From Castor canadensis (lineage: Eukaryota > Chordata > Mammalia > Rodentia > Castoridae): a DNA stretch of 64,000 nt. Positions 48,400 to 59,275 of this stretch are shown here, piece after piece. The position numbers and the translations under genes were made by a program. The DNA lies in assembly GCF_047511655.1 (NCBI RefSeq), contig NC_133405.1, positions 93,595,598 through 93,659,597 on the forward strand, written 5' to 3'. The stretch's first letter is position 1. Every line of letters starts with the position of its first letter. Under the pieces are notes generated by a model. It saw nothing but the letters and a program-made list of their open reading frames with translations. It had not been told where the DNA came from and did no database searches.

Positions 48400-49751
48400 C
48401 GGCAATGATGGCAGTGTTACCAATCAGCTGGTTGGTGTCCTTTTGCTCTCCCTGGATGGAAATTGTGAGTAGGCAAAGGGTTTCTCTTCTAGTGTTGGGA
48501 GTCCTGGGCCCATGAGTGCCCCAAGGCCTAGAGGATGGCATGGTAGACCCAGAGGCTCACATTTCCAAGACCTGAGAATCATGGGCTTTTTACTGCACAC
48601 TGTAGAAGCCAGAGGCATGGCTCTAGGTACTCAGATTGGAGGGTTGTTGCTGGGGGTTTTAACCACCTGTGACCTCAGCACTGGCCAGGTATACTCTTTG
48701 GCCTCTAGTAGCAGTGAGATTCAGTAGCAGGCAACACTTGCTAGTGTAACAGCTATGGGGTGGAATGCAGGTTTTGGCACCCTGAGTTTTTCCAGTGGCC
48801 AATATTACAGCTCTGGAACCTAGGGTATCAGGATATTTTGACTTTGACAGGAGCTAGTTTCCCACCTCTCAGGCCTACTGTGTTGGGACACTGGGCTCTT
48901 AAAGCATGACAACTACTTGGAGTACTTCCACTGCTTGGGTCTGGCAGTTTCTTTTTCTTATTCTTCACAGTATATTTTTCTTCAGCCTTGGCTTTGCCCT
49001 CTCTTGCCTTCTCTATACTTCCAATGCTCCTCAGTTCTGACACCTCTGCTCCTCCTCATTTCTTCCTGACCTTTCTCTGGATGTGCAGTCACCTTCTTGC
49101 TGCTACTTCTGGTGCTGCAACTGTTGCTGTTGTTGAACGATTTGGTGGCTGCTTTTGTCTTCATACTTGGCACAACACCACTGCTACCACTCCAACATCT
49201 CTTTGTGTTATCAGCTATACCCACTCTAGCAAAAGTAGGCAAGAGATCACAGAGAGCAGCATTTAAGCTGCTAAAGTTTCAACACCAGTGTGCAGCACAA
49301 GAGGGTTTCTCCAGGGTAATTCCAAAAGTGACCCAAGCAGCCTATGTATATTATCAAAATGTTTGAGGGAGGGCCAGATGTCACTGTTTAAACAACCACA
49401 GGACATCCCTTCATGCAAATGGAGGGCTGTAATTTGCACCAGTATCAAGCCTACTGCTGGACCACCAGGGCATATGCTGCCACTTTGGCCTGGATAAAAA
49501 ACCCTGCAGGAACATCTGAATACACCAAAGATTATAAATGGTTGTAATCATTTGGAGAAGACATTAAAAGGGTGCTTACAATACAGACCTTAGGAAAGTT
49601 TATCAGAGTGCTAACACATGTACTAGTATTTAAGAGAACTTAAGTGATGCTTAAGAATGCATCACTTCTGCCCCAGTGTCCCAGGGAGAGATGGGTCCTT
49701 CTGATCCTTCTCAACAGGAAAGGCATTTGGAATTTTAAATATAAATTAAGC
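48400..49751. other. Unassigned 1.35-kb block, less AT-rich than its flanks
   Basis: It lies between the L1 3' end and the ZRANB1 retrocopy. Overlapping short ORFs on both strands occur (for example minus 48,982-49,242, 86 residues, basic and Ser-rich; minus 48,828-49,043, 71 residues, Lys-rich), but I recognise no domain. A degraded L1 5'UTR and ORF1 start, or an old processed pseudogene, are both possible. Confidence 0.35.
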
Positions 49752-52700
49752 TAAAGCAATGAACAGCACTCCGGGTCCTTGGCCGCCTCCATTAGGAGTC
49801 CGGGAGCCCGAAATCGCTCCCAGTAGCTCTGCCCCCGCCTCTTGGGGCCCCTCGCTTTCCCCCACTCCCCAGGGAGCAGCCCTTGGGCAGGTGGAGACCA
49901 GGTACTGAGTGAAGCAGGAGGACAGAGGCAGCAGCTGAGGGGCGGGAGGCAGAGCCAAAGGAGGCAGAGAGGTCCTGGGCTTGGCTCCTTGCCTCTGGCT
50001 GTTTGGAGTGTCCACCACCGCCACTGGGTTCTGAGCATCAGACAGGGAGGAGGAGCTGGAGCTGGAGGAGGAGCCGCTACAGCCAGCTTCCTGCCAGACA
50101 TAACTCACTTCAAGAAGCTACCATGTCAGAACGTGGAATTAAATGGGCTTGCAAATATTGTACATATAAAAACTGGCCATCTGCAATCAAGTGTACTATG
50201 TGTGGTGCCCAAAAACCTACTGGAATTATTGCAGAAGATCCATTCAAAAGTGATTCGAGTGATATTGGTAGAGATTGGGATCCTTCAGCACTGAACTTTG
50301 TTATGGACTTTGTTATGTCCAGACTCTAGTGCAAGACCAAGGGTTAAGCCTTGGTGCAGCATGGAAAATGCAAATAAATGAGTCATGCCACATGTGCACA
50401 TATTTGAACTGGCCAAGAACAATCAGATGTACTCAGTACTTATCCCAACGAAAGACCAGGAGTCCCACAGAATCTCCTCAATCCTCAGGATTTGACTCAA
50501 GACAGTTGCTTTTTCTGTTGATCCTTATGAAGAAAAGAAACAAACTGAACACCAGGACCCAGCATTGGACTTGTTCTATTTGCACATATGAAAACTGGGC
50601 TACACCTAAAAAATGTGTTATTATCCCAGACCTAATAACATTGAAGCAATAGAGTTAGCAGAGACTGAAGAAGCATCTTCAATAACAAATTAGCAAGATA
50701 AAGCTCAATTGAATGGAAGCTGCCATAGTGGTAATAGCCAAAAAAAGACCACTTCCTACTACGAAATGAGACTTTGAAATGAAAATGGATATTCAGAGGG
50801 TTGAATTGGCTGGTACTGTTGGCAGCAAGGAATAACTTGAAGTGGACTTCAGAAAAGTAAAGCAAATTAAAAACAGGATGAAAAAGACTGATTGGCTATT
50901 CCTCAATGCTTCTGTGGGAGTTGTAGAAGGTGATTTAGGGGCCATAGAAACATACAGTTCATCAGGAGGAAATACTGCATGTCAGCTCACTGTGGATGAA
51001 ATAAACTTGCTGAATGGTCCTTCTACCTGTGATGTTGGCTATACTCTTGGTACACTTGGCTATACAATTTCAGAGGCAGGATATGCTAGCAATATTGTTT
51101 ACAGAGGTGTCTCAACAAGCAGCAAAGTGTATTCCAGCAATGGTATGTCCTGAACTGACAGAACAAATCTGGAGAGAAATAGCTGCCTCTCTTCATCAAA
51201 AAAAGGGGGATTTTGCTTGCTGTTTTCTAACTGACCTTGTAACGTTTATGTTGCCAGCAGATATTGAAGACTTGCCCCCAACAGTCCAAGAAAAATTATT
51301 TGATAAGGTGCTTGATAGAGATGTTCAAAAGGAGTTAGAAGAAGAATCACCAATTATAAACTGGTCCTTGGAGTTGGTTAAACTTTTGGGCAGTAGACTG
51401 TATGCACTTTGGAACAGGACTACAGGAGACTGCTTACCTGACTCAGTACTACAAGCTACTTGGTGTATTTGTGACAAGGACTGAGTGCTTCGGAAAGCCC
51501 TGCATGACAGCTTGCATGACTGTTCACACTGGTTTTACACACGCTGGAAAGATTGGGAATCATGGTATTCTCAGAGTTTTGGTTTACATTTTTCATTGAG
51601 AGAAGAACAGTGGCAAGACAACTGGGCACTTATACTCTCTCTTGCTGGTCATCCTGGAGCAAGTTTGGAAAAGACACACATTTTTGTACTTGTACATATT
51701 CTTAGACGACCAGTTATAGTTTATGGAGTAAAATATTATAAGAGTATCCAGAGAGAAATTTTAGGGTATACTCAGTTCCAAGGAGTTTATCTGTGTTTGT
51801 TATGGGAACAGAGTTTTTGTTGGAAAAGTCCGATTGCACTGGGCTACAGAGGGGCCACTTCTCTGCTTTGGTTGCCATGGAAAATGATGGTTGTGGCAAC
51901 CGAGGTGCTGGTGCTAACCTGAACACCAATGTCATCATCACCTTTTTGCCACTGGTTGACAGTGAAAGGAAGCTACTCCATGTGCACTTTCTTTCCACAC
52001 AGGAGGTAATGAAGAACAACAAGAGAAACTGTTGAGGGAGTTGCTGGATTGCTGCATGACCGAAGGGGGAGTTCTAATTGCCATGCAGAAAAGCTCTCCA
52101 GAGCGAAACCACCCCTTGGTCATGCAGGTGATAGAAAAATGACTTGACTGCTACTGACAGATATGGCCTTGTACATCCTTGTCTGATGGAGAGGAAGATG
52201 AAGATGATGAAGATGAATGAAAGAAATCAAGGAACATAAGACCAAGGCCATTACTGTTTGTAATGGCCCCAAAGTCAATGTGGTGTTTCAAGCAGAATAT
52301 ACAATGTGGAATGTAGCAGATCTGGCAGGACATGCTCACAAGTATTTTGCTGACCCACACCTAGTGGAGATAATGCATCTCCTGCATGAGGAGATAGAGA
52401 ACTTTGGTTGAACGACATTTTGTAAACAAACAAACAAAACTAAGCTAATTTTATTGATAGATCCTTTCTCGTCCTTTCAAATTGTAAATCTGCCTATAAA
52501 TGTAATGCATATGGTTGTGCAAGAAATTGTGTAATAGGAAAAGTTGTACCAGCATCTTCATATTGAGAATTGTTTTCCAACGTGGGCACTTACAAAAAGT
52601 ACATGGCAGACGACTCTTATTCCTTTGAGATAGTCCCTTCATTAGGACCTGGCATTCTACTTTCACCTTAAAAAATCCATTTTACATTCAGATATTTGGA

Positions 52701-53727
52701 AATTTTGTACAAATTATCCACAGAAAAACATAAAAAATAAGCTTTTATTTTATTAATTAGTTTTGGTTGTGCCCAATAAAATCAAACCTTTTAGGAAGAA
52801 ACAAGAGAAGCTAATAATTCTTTTTAATTGAGCACATAGATATTGTCTCCTTGTTTTGAGAGGGTTTTTGTTTTTGTTGCTTTAGTTTTCTGATTTGACC
52901 CCTTTCAAATCAGATATTTAGATATTTATTTGTTTGGAAGGGAGCCCTAAAGTAGGGGTTTTACTTCAAACTCTGGTCAGTGGTCCATTTGTGCATCGTT
53001 ATTCCCTTGATGGAAAGGGAGCAGGCTTGCTTGTCACTGAATGGACTGTGAAATTTGTTCACCAGGATTCCATCAATTTTCTGCTCTCCATGAAAAGAAC
53101 CTTCAGAATCTTGCTGTCTCTTATTGTCACCTCTGCTCTAATCAAATGCTATTAGAAGGGCATGCTTTTGCTTAGGCAGATTGGAATACCAATTCAGTAC
53201 AGAATAAAGAATTTTAAAATGGAGAAAGGTGGTCAATGCATTGTATGAATTTCTGTGTAGTCTGAGGATTTTTGCATGTTGGTTAGTTGTAGCCATTCTT
53301 ATTTAAAGTTAAGAGTATAATGTTACATAGAAAACCTTTTGCAAAAAGTATTACTTGATCACTTCGGGTATACATTCAATACTGGGTAAAATTTCTGACC
53401 TATCTCAGGAACACAAGCACTTTGTAGACTGTTGATGTGGCAAGGAATTTGCAAAGAAGAATACACAGACACAAACACACACACAATTTTTCCTTCTCTT
53501 TATTTAAAAGGCTGTGAAAAACCTTTAAATATTTGCTTCTTGCAAATTGCTTAACACTTGGTTCCAGTTCCTGCATATCTGAAGTTTAAACATATAGTAC
53601 ACCATTAATTTCCATGCTGCATTTTTTATTTTAAAGAAAGTAACAAGATGTCCTTATACTGACACTGAAAGTCATCCAATCTAGAACCAGGAATTCCTAT
53701 GTTACACAAGAAAAATTGAAGTCTACT

Positions 53728-53798
53728 GAATTAATTTTTTTCTTTTATTCGTATGTGCACACAATGTTTGGATCATCTCTCCCCCGAATTAATTTTTT
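53728..53798 (-). mobile_element. Tiny L1 3'-end insertion inside the ZRANB1 retrocopy 3'UTR
   Basis: About 45 bp of reversed L1 3' end ('ttattcgtatgtgcacacaa', 'tgtttggatcatctctcccc') lies between exact copies of the 13-bp 'gaattaatttttt' (53,728-53,740 and 53,786-53,798). The insert matches the end of the L1 at 27,478-27,545. This is an extreme 5' truncation. Confidence 0.85.
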
Positions 53799-54625
53799 AG
53801 AAGAAAAGAGATCAGATTAAATATTTCCTTTTGGAAATTTTTATGTATAATTTTTCCTACCTGTTTACTTTTCTGCTAAAATGAGATGTACAGATTTCAG
53901 TTCCCTGCTGTGAAAAGTAATGTTGTGGCAATTTTATAAATGTTGCTTTCTGATTTTTATCAAAGTGATAAAATAATTAAAATTATTTTTGATTTGCAAG
54001 TAAAAAGTGTTTGCTTCTTGTTTTCTGCTTAGATGGTACTGAAATGTGTACAACCTCAATTGATGCAGGAATACTAAAAATAGAAAAGTTATCTGTGACC
54101 TGTTATGTCTTCAGTTCTTTCTCCCCTGTGAACACTCAGGAGAGATCAGGTGCGTTCAGAGTGGTATGGCCTTAGACCCCTGTGGACACTCAGTAAAAGT
54201 GGTCCTAGGATGAAGGAATCATTTTTGATGCATGCTAATACTTTTGAGATAGGTTTTTTTTTTTGAGGTATGATTCCATGTCAATGAATTTTGCTATAAT
54301 GGTAAATGTTACTGTTCTAAGTGGTTTATGTTTTCTTATAAACTGACTTTATATGATTTGATTTCATTTTGGTCAGTAATTAATAGCCAAAATTTTAGAA
54401 GGTCACTATTCTGACTACTTAACATAGCATTTGTAAAATAAGTATTCACATATGTAGGGGGCAGAAGTTCTGTTCAAATTGTTAAGCAAAATCTGCCTGA
54501 AAGAAAAAGCCAGATATGTTAGAGGAAAAAGCATCTGGTCTTGGGGTCTGCATTGTACTCAAGTGTTGTTCACTCTGTGTGTTGTGGTCAGGTGAGTGTG
54601 TCATTCTCACCCCCCAGTTCCCTAC

Positions 54626-54655
54626 TTATTTATTTATTCATTCATTTATTTATGG
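54626..54655 (+). repeat. (TTTA/TTCA)n tetranucleotide run
   Basis: A short low-complexity run within the retrocopied 3'UTR. Confidence 0.85.
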
Positions 54656-55016
54656 TCCATGATCCTGACCACATAGTTTGACGGGTATAGCATTCTTCCC
54701 TGTTGGAAAGAATTGCAGATGGTTCCATTTCCTAAGCTCCAAAGACAGTAATGGGGCTTTAAGTGGTTTTCACAGCAGACTGGCTGGCTGTTAAAAGGCC
54801 AAAAATTTTGGTAAATCAATGCTATGTTAAGCTCTTGAACTATTAAAGAACCATAATTATTGTCCCAAGGCAGAGTGTGCTGCTGTCCTCTGTCAAAGAT
54901 TTTATGTGACTGGGTAATGGACATGAACGTCTTTAGGTGAACTGTGTGGATTTTATGGTTCTTTTTCAAGGGTGAAACCAGTATAATGTTCTCTGTTTTG
55001 ATCTGTTCTCATTTGG

Positions 55017-55020
<4 letters not shown>

Positions 55021-55056
<36 letters not shown>

Positions 55057-55060
55057 TCTC

Positions 55061-55106
<46 letters not shown>

Positions 55107-55120
55107 TATATATATATAGT
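55021..55120 (+). repeat. (TC)n then (TA)n microsatellite
   Basis: A tc run of about 80 bp with ccc interruptions, followed by 'catatatatatatata'. It falls just upstream of the ATTAAA of the ZRANB1 retrocopy, so either the parent 3'UTR has it too or it expanded after insertion. Confidence 0.95.
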
Positions 55121-55494
55121 CATTTCTAAAGGACTGTTTGAGCAATCAAGGTCTAATTAAACAAAATCTAAGCATACCATGAAAAAAATAAAGCAATGGA
55201 CATAGGGTGGCAGAAGTAAGGATAGACATATCATTGAGAAATAATATAAGTAGACAATTACATCTAAAAATGAAGTGGAGTGTAAGAGAATAAAAAAACA
55301 AGCAGGACCTAAAAATCATAGTTTATTTCTACTGCTCTAAATTAGGAAGATAAGTAAAAGACTTTTACATACAATAATGCAACCAAAGAAGAAATAAAGT
55401 AATCAGGAATCAATGTCTTTATTTTACAAGTGTGAGTAAAGTCATGGTCTGCATGAAGGAAAGAAGGATGAAAATGTTGGATGGATCATGTATA

Positions 55495-55595
55495 AAACAA
55501 CACTGAGGTACAGGGTATGGATACATGGAAATGTCAACAATGAAATCCCCTGTACCAATATTATATACTAATAAAATTGTTTAAACATAAAGTAA
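55495..55595 (+). mobile_element. L1 3'-end fragment, plus strand
   Basis: It reads 'acatggaaatgtcaacaatg', 'aaatcccctgtaccaatatt' and 'atatactaataaaattg', the terminal 100 bp of the younger L1 family. The upstream limit is unclear and it may extend toward 55,203. Confidence 0.7.
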
Positions 55596-56719
55596 AATTT
55601 TAAAAATCTATTGCCATCTCAGTGAGTATTTTGAGACATATCCTTCCATAGTGGCAATCTGGGTTTGTAGTTCAAACTTTTGACAAATGGGGAAAATTTA
55701 GGGTGGGACAGAGAAAAGTGCTGTGCAGTCCTGATTTTGTCTTTGGAGAGCTTTTGGTGTGCATTTTCCACGGGGGCGAGAAAATGTGGTGCAGGGTGAT
55801 TGCTGCTTATGCTCCTTGGTGCTTGTGACCGCTACCACGCACGCACCTTGCTGTCTGCCTAGTGCTCTCAGAACGCTGAGGTGGAAGGTGGCGCCTTTGT
55901 TCCTTCTGCGTTCTTCATTCTTTGTCTTTGAGCAATGATCTGCAGTAGGGCCTTAGAGCAGTCCTGCCCCCCGTTTGTGTGTGACAGTGTGTGGAGGAGA
56001 CAGCAGGCTGTGGGCGGGTCTGGCCTGTGGTCGGTATCAAGTGCCAGGTATCCCAGCATCAGTATTTGTTGCCAAATTAGCAGGAGTTACTGCTCCTGAT
56101 ATGAGCCGGACCTCCACTTTCATTCCTGAGGGAAGGAAAACACATCTGCATATGTGCACACACACGCTTGTACACACATCTCGTGGCACAAACCTTCTTG
56201 AAATGATTCTGATGTAGTTGTTTGGCAGTGATGAGACCAGGCTTACTTTTATTTTTAAATTGTTCTCCCAGATGATTCTCATAGGCAGGAAAAAATGAGA
56301 AAGCACTCCCTGCATCACTCATCACTTCCCCATACTTCCTACACATGTGGACAGAGTTCTCCTAGTTATGAAAGCAAGTGTGATATTAGTGAAAGGACTT
56401 TATCTATATTTGCGTCTTCATCTACAACAGTATATCTGTCTATAACTCCATGTGTTTTTTATTTCATGTGTTCATACATGTACAGTTCTATGCAAATTTA
56501 TATCTTCATTTGCATCTATATTACAACCACTTCTCCCATGCCTACTCCTCTCTATCCTTGTCTCTAAATCTACATGTCTATCTATATCTACTTATCTATA
56601 TCCACATGTCTATATGCTTTTGGAGGGAAATGGATAGGATTGAATTCTCTGGAAGAAAAAGGAATCTGAGCTTCTGTAGCAAGAGATTCCATCCAAGTCC
56701 CTAGAGAAAAAGGTAGGGA
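55596..56719. other. Anonymous sequence with degenerate (TCTA)-like stretch
   Basis: 55,700-56,200 is relatively GC-rich but without a supported gene. 56,400-56,620 is rich in degenerate 'tatctatat' and 'catgtctat' motifs, an eroded tetranucleotide repeat that produces three overlapping spurious ORFs. Confidence 0.45.
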
Positions 56720-56806
56720 TTAGGTGCTGAGGATAGAGCTCAGTGGTATAGTGCTTGCCTACCATGTGGGAGGCCTGGGTTTGATCCCCAGCAGCACAGT
56801 TAATTA
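56720..56806 (+). mobile_element. ID SINE, plus strand
   Basis: A typical ID core: 'gtgctgaggatagagctcag', 'tggtatagtgcttgcctacc', 'aggcctgggtttgatcccca', 'gcagcacag', then a short A-rich tail. It is a simple ID, not the composite form. Confidence 0.93.
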
Positions 56807-57489
56807 ATAAAAAGTAGGAATTAGTGTCTGCTGAGAGATGTCAGGTCTATCTTTTCATGTGCAAGGTGACCAGATGTCCCATTCTTAAGTTGTATTGAAG
56901 ACATGGCAGGATGTGCAAAGGGTTAGTAACATCCAGGCCTTAAGGATTATTGTGGGGAAGGCCTCTGTGGATGGGAGACCAAGCTGAGAGATGGATGCTA
57001 TAAAGTTTGGGTCCAAGGTGGCAAGTCCATGGGAGCCTTGGTGTCCAGACCTGGAGCATCCAGTTGCCTCCTTAGAGGCTATCTGCTAAAAGGCATCTGT
57101 CATCTGTTTGCAGACCCCAGGTGATGCAATGAGCCTGTCCCTTTATTCTTTGACTTCCCCACTATGAAAATGGACTGGAATGACCATAGAGGAGGTCATG
57201 CGTTTGGCAAGATTGCCTAGATTGTGGGGCACTGCGGGGTTACTGGCCATCAAAGTGAAGACCATGTCCCAGGGACAGAAATAAGTATTCAGTCAATGGC
57301 TAAGGCCATGGTGAACATTGCAATGTGTGGAACAGAGCCTGATAATCTTCCCCATTGAGGGGGCTTGTTAGGGTCCTGGAGGGTCCTCTTCCTGTGAGCA
57401 GGATTTGAGGAAGGTCTTCCTTTACCGAGACTCTGTGAATGATAGCAGTTGATCTAAAGGCTTGAGGTTTCTATGTAATGCTGGTGTGG
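56807..57489. other. Unassigned; possible 3' flank of the DUX-like pseudogene
   Basis: On the minus strand this continues beyond the homeobox pseudogene and holds one AATAAA near 57,145. No A-tail or TSD is evident and no LTR-like sequence is recognised. Confidence 0.3.
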
Positions 57490-58545
57490 CTGGCAGATCG
57501 GAGGACATAGCAGTCAAACTGACTGTGCCTGCTATTGCCACACATCTGTCTCAGTGTGTCCCCTTGAGAGGTTCCCATTCTGCAGTCAGAACTGGTGGCC
57601 CTTGTCCCACCATTGCATAATATAAGATATGTCCATGTGACCAGGATCCTCAGACTGTTGTTCCTTGTGCTCAAGATGAGTCTGTGAATGGTCCATTAGC
57701 AGCAGGACTCCTGTGTCAGTGTGTTCTTTGTGACTTTGGCATTTTTCTTGGTATTCGTGCCTGAGTATCTGAGAAATCCTCTCCAGGAGCTGGAAATTCT
57801 GGAGAGCATTTCATACAAGTCAGAGGTGGGTCAGGGTTCTCTCTTCCCTGCACAGCCTGTGTAGGTTATATGATCATGACACTTGGTTCTTCATGACACA
57901 GACTTTGATGGGATCACACAAAAAAGCAAGGGACACAGGAGATGGAAGAGGAGCGGGTACATGTGTTTGGATGTTACAGAAGGAAGTGGAGGAAGGAAAT
58001 TGATGAAGGTTCCCTGGGAGAGTGGAAGGTTTATTTGCTACTGCCCAGTGGTCAGATCTAGTCTCCCATTTGCACCATCTACTGAGAAATTCATGGGCTC
58101 CCTTGTGCTCTGCTAAGGAACAGAGATCTTTGTTTCTGAAACCACATTTGAATTCTTGACTCCTGAACGCCCGTTTGGTTAGCCAGTCTCTTCCTGGTAA
58201 CAATAGCAGGGAATGAGTTCTTCTCAAATGCTTTAAGTCCGATCCCTCCTTGAGTTCTTGTTAAGGGTGCCTGGTGTTGTCTGGGTGTTTTTGTAAGTAT
58301 TTTTGAGTCGACAGCTGAGACTGGTTGTGCTCCTAGTTTTGCCATTTTCCTAAGGAGCATTCAGATTCTATTTTTCTCTGTATCGCTCTTTGCCTTTTAA
58401 ACCAATTCTGAATTTTAGATGACAAGTTGTTTGTCCAGTTGGTCCTTGATAGCTTTATTAGGGAGAGGGTTGTACTCAAGCCATGCTAGGTTTTGGTTTT
58501 GGTTGTAAACCATCCCACCTTTCCAGGCTTCTTTTGTAGTTCTCT
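57490..58545 (-). pseudogene. Double-homeobox (DUX-family) pseudogene, intron-less in appearance
   Basis: DUX proteins are two-homeodomain transcription factors active in early embryonic genome activation. On the minus strand, homeodomain 1 (about 58,545-58,380) reads 'MVYNQNQNLAWLEYNPLP', 'NKAIKDQLDKQL', then after a one-base frameshift 'LSSKIQNWFKRQRAIQRK'. Homeodomain 2 (58,282-58,112) is open: 'GIGLKAFEKNSFPAIVTRKR', 'LANQTGVQESRIQMWFQKQR'. The space between them is short and uninterrupted. A C-terminal stretch at 57,651-57,592 reads 'DPGHMDISYIMQWWDKG', a motif I associate with DUXB/Duxbl-type tails (recollection, low confidence). Stops and frame changes separate the parts. Position 51 of both homeodomains, an almost invariant Asn, is Arg in the first and Lys in the second. 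The lack of introns suggests a retrocopy. An LTR with PBS lies immediately upstream. Confidence 0.85.
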
Positions 58546-58565
58546 TGTGAAAACAGAAGGATTGG

Positions 58566-58583
58566 ATCCCAGTCACAGCACCA
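58566..58583 (-). promoter_or_regulatory. tRNA-His-type retroviral primer-binding site
   Basis: The minus-strand 18-mer begins TGGTGC and ends GGGAT. It agrees with the expected tRNA-His primer-binding site at 16 of 18 positions by my reading. It is separated by four bases from the LTR end at 58,588, which has the usual ...ACA terminus ('ggtaaca' on minus). LTR ending in CA followed closely by TGG is the standard layout of an endogenous retrovirus 5' end. Confidence 0.7.
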
Positions 58584-58587
58584 AAAA

Positions 58588-59030
58588 TGTTACCAGGAAG
58601 TTTAGTGCTGCTGTATACCTCGGTTCTTACATCCAGAGAGATAATTCAAGCAAGATGCGAAAATATAGTAACATGATGGTAAAGTTTACTAGGGTTGGTA
58701 CCAGTGAGAGAGGCGAGGATAAAAGGAAAGGGTGTAGGAGGGAGAATGTGGTGGAAATACTATGTACGCATGTATGAAAATGGAAAAATAAGACCTGTTG
58801 AAACTATTCCAGGAATGGGGGAGGAGGGTAAAGAAGAATGATGGACGGGGTGAATTCAATATGATATATTGTAAGAACTTTTGTAAATGTCACAATGTAC
58901 CCCCAGCACAACAATAATATGATAATTAAAAAGTTTATTAGGAATTTAGCATAACAGGACAAAAGTGGGGAGAAATGAAGGAAAAGGAGAAACATTTTCT
59001 TTTCTGTAAAGACTTCTGTTTTTGTTAGAG
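58588..59030 (-). mobile_element. Endogenous retroviral LTR (minus strand), split by an L1 end
   Basis: The minus-strand 3' boundary at 58,588 ends ACA next to the PBS. Inside, on minus, 'cctaataaactttt' supplies an AATAAA polyadenylation signal near 58,935. The distal part (58,930-59,030, 'ataacaggac', 'gagaaacatttt') is shared with the retroposed fragment at 24,483-24,597. A plus-strand L1 3' end interrupts it at 58,694-58,929. The 5' limit (about 59,030) is uncertain; an ancient L1 follows. I see no internal retroviral genes and no second LTR in the window. Confidence 0.65.
58681..58942 (+). mobile_element. L1 3'-end insertion within the LTR, with TSD
   Basis: TSD 'aaagtttactagg' (58,681-58,693) against 'aaagtttattagg' (58,930-58,942), one mismatch. 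The insert carries the L1 3'UTR ('tgaattcaatatgatatatt', 'tcacaatgtacccccagcac') and ends 'gataattaa'. It shows that the LTR was already in place when this L1 arrived. Confidence 0.85.
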
Positions 59031-59069
59031 AAAATTCTTTGTATGGTTTCAAGTATCTTATACTTGGTA

Positions 59070-59275
59070 AAATTTATTTTATGACCTATAATACAGTCTC
59101 TCTTGGTGAAACTTCTATATGTACTTGAAAAGAATGCATAGTCTACTGCCATAATGTGGAATGTTCTATACATGTCAATTAGTCAAGTTAGTTCATGGTG
59201 TCTCAGATCATCTCTATGTTGCAGTTCTCTCTGATTTGGTTGTGTATTTTGAATATTTGCTATCCAATTTTGTGC
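59070..59275 (-). mobile_element. Ancient L1 ORF2 fragment, minus strand
   Basis: Reversed old-L1 phrases: 'atgtggaatgttctatacat', 'gtcaattagtcaagttagtt', 'tttgaatatttgctatcc'. Confidence 0.7.

Larger units (their letters stand above)
49752..55202 (+). pseudogene. ZRANB1P: Processed retrocopy of ZRANB1 (TRABID), full mRNA length, with TSDs
   Basis: ZRANB1 encodes TRABID, an OTU-family deubiquitinase that prefers K29/K33 chains, has three N-terminal NZF zinc fingers and an ankyrin-type ubiquitin-binding domain, and acts in Wnt and related signalling. Here the intronless copy has a GC-rich 5'UTR (49,766-50,122), an ATG at 50,123 opening 'MSERGIKWACKYCTYKNWPS' (finger 1), finger 2 at about 50,386-50,440 ('CHMCTYLNWPRTIRCTQY', last Cys now Tyr) and finger 3 at about 50,560-50,630. 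The ankyrin-like region (about 50,830-51,150) and the OTU domain follow. The codons for the catalytic Cys (51,431-51,433) and His (51,856-51,858) survive. Frameshifts occur near 50,300, 50,500, 50,630 and 51,060, with a TGA at 51,482. The acidic tail stops at 52,220. A 3'UTR of nearly 3 kb ends with ATTAAA (55,156) and an A7 tract. TSDs of 14 bp with one mismatch lie at 49,752-49,765 and 55,189-55,202. It is not a functional gene. Confidence 0.93.

Noticed and set aside
49842..50294. 150-residue plus-strand ORF and matching minus-strand ORFs of 116 and 120 residues over a GC-rich stretch
   Set aside because: They cover the 5'UTR and first codons of the ZRANB1 retrocopy in the wrong frame; GC-rich DNA gives long chance frames.
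56295..56704. Three overlapping Cys/Tyr-rich ORFs
   Set aside because: They come from a degenerate tetranucleotide-like stretch.
57874..58227. 117-residue minus-strand ORF
   Set aside because: It is an alternative frame across homeodomain 2 and its downstream region of the DUX-like pseudogene; the homeodomain reads in another frame.
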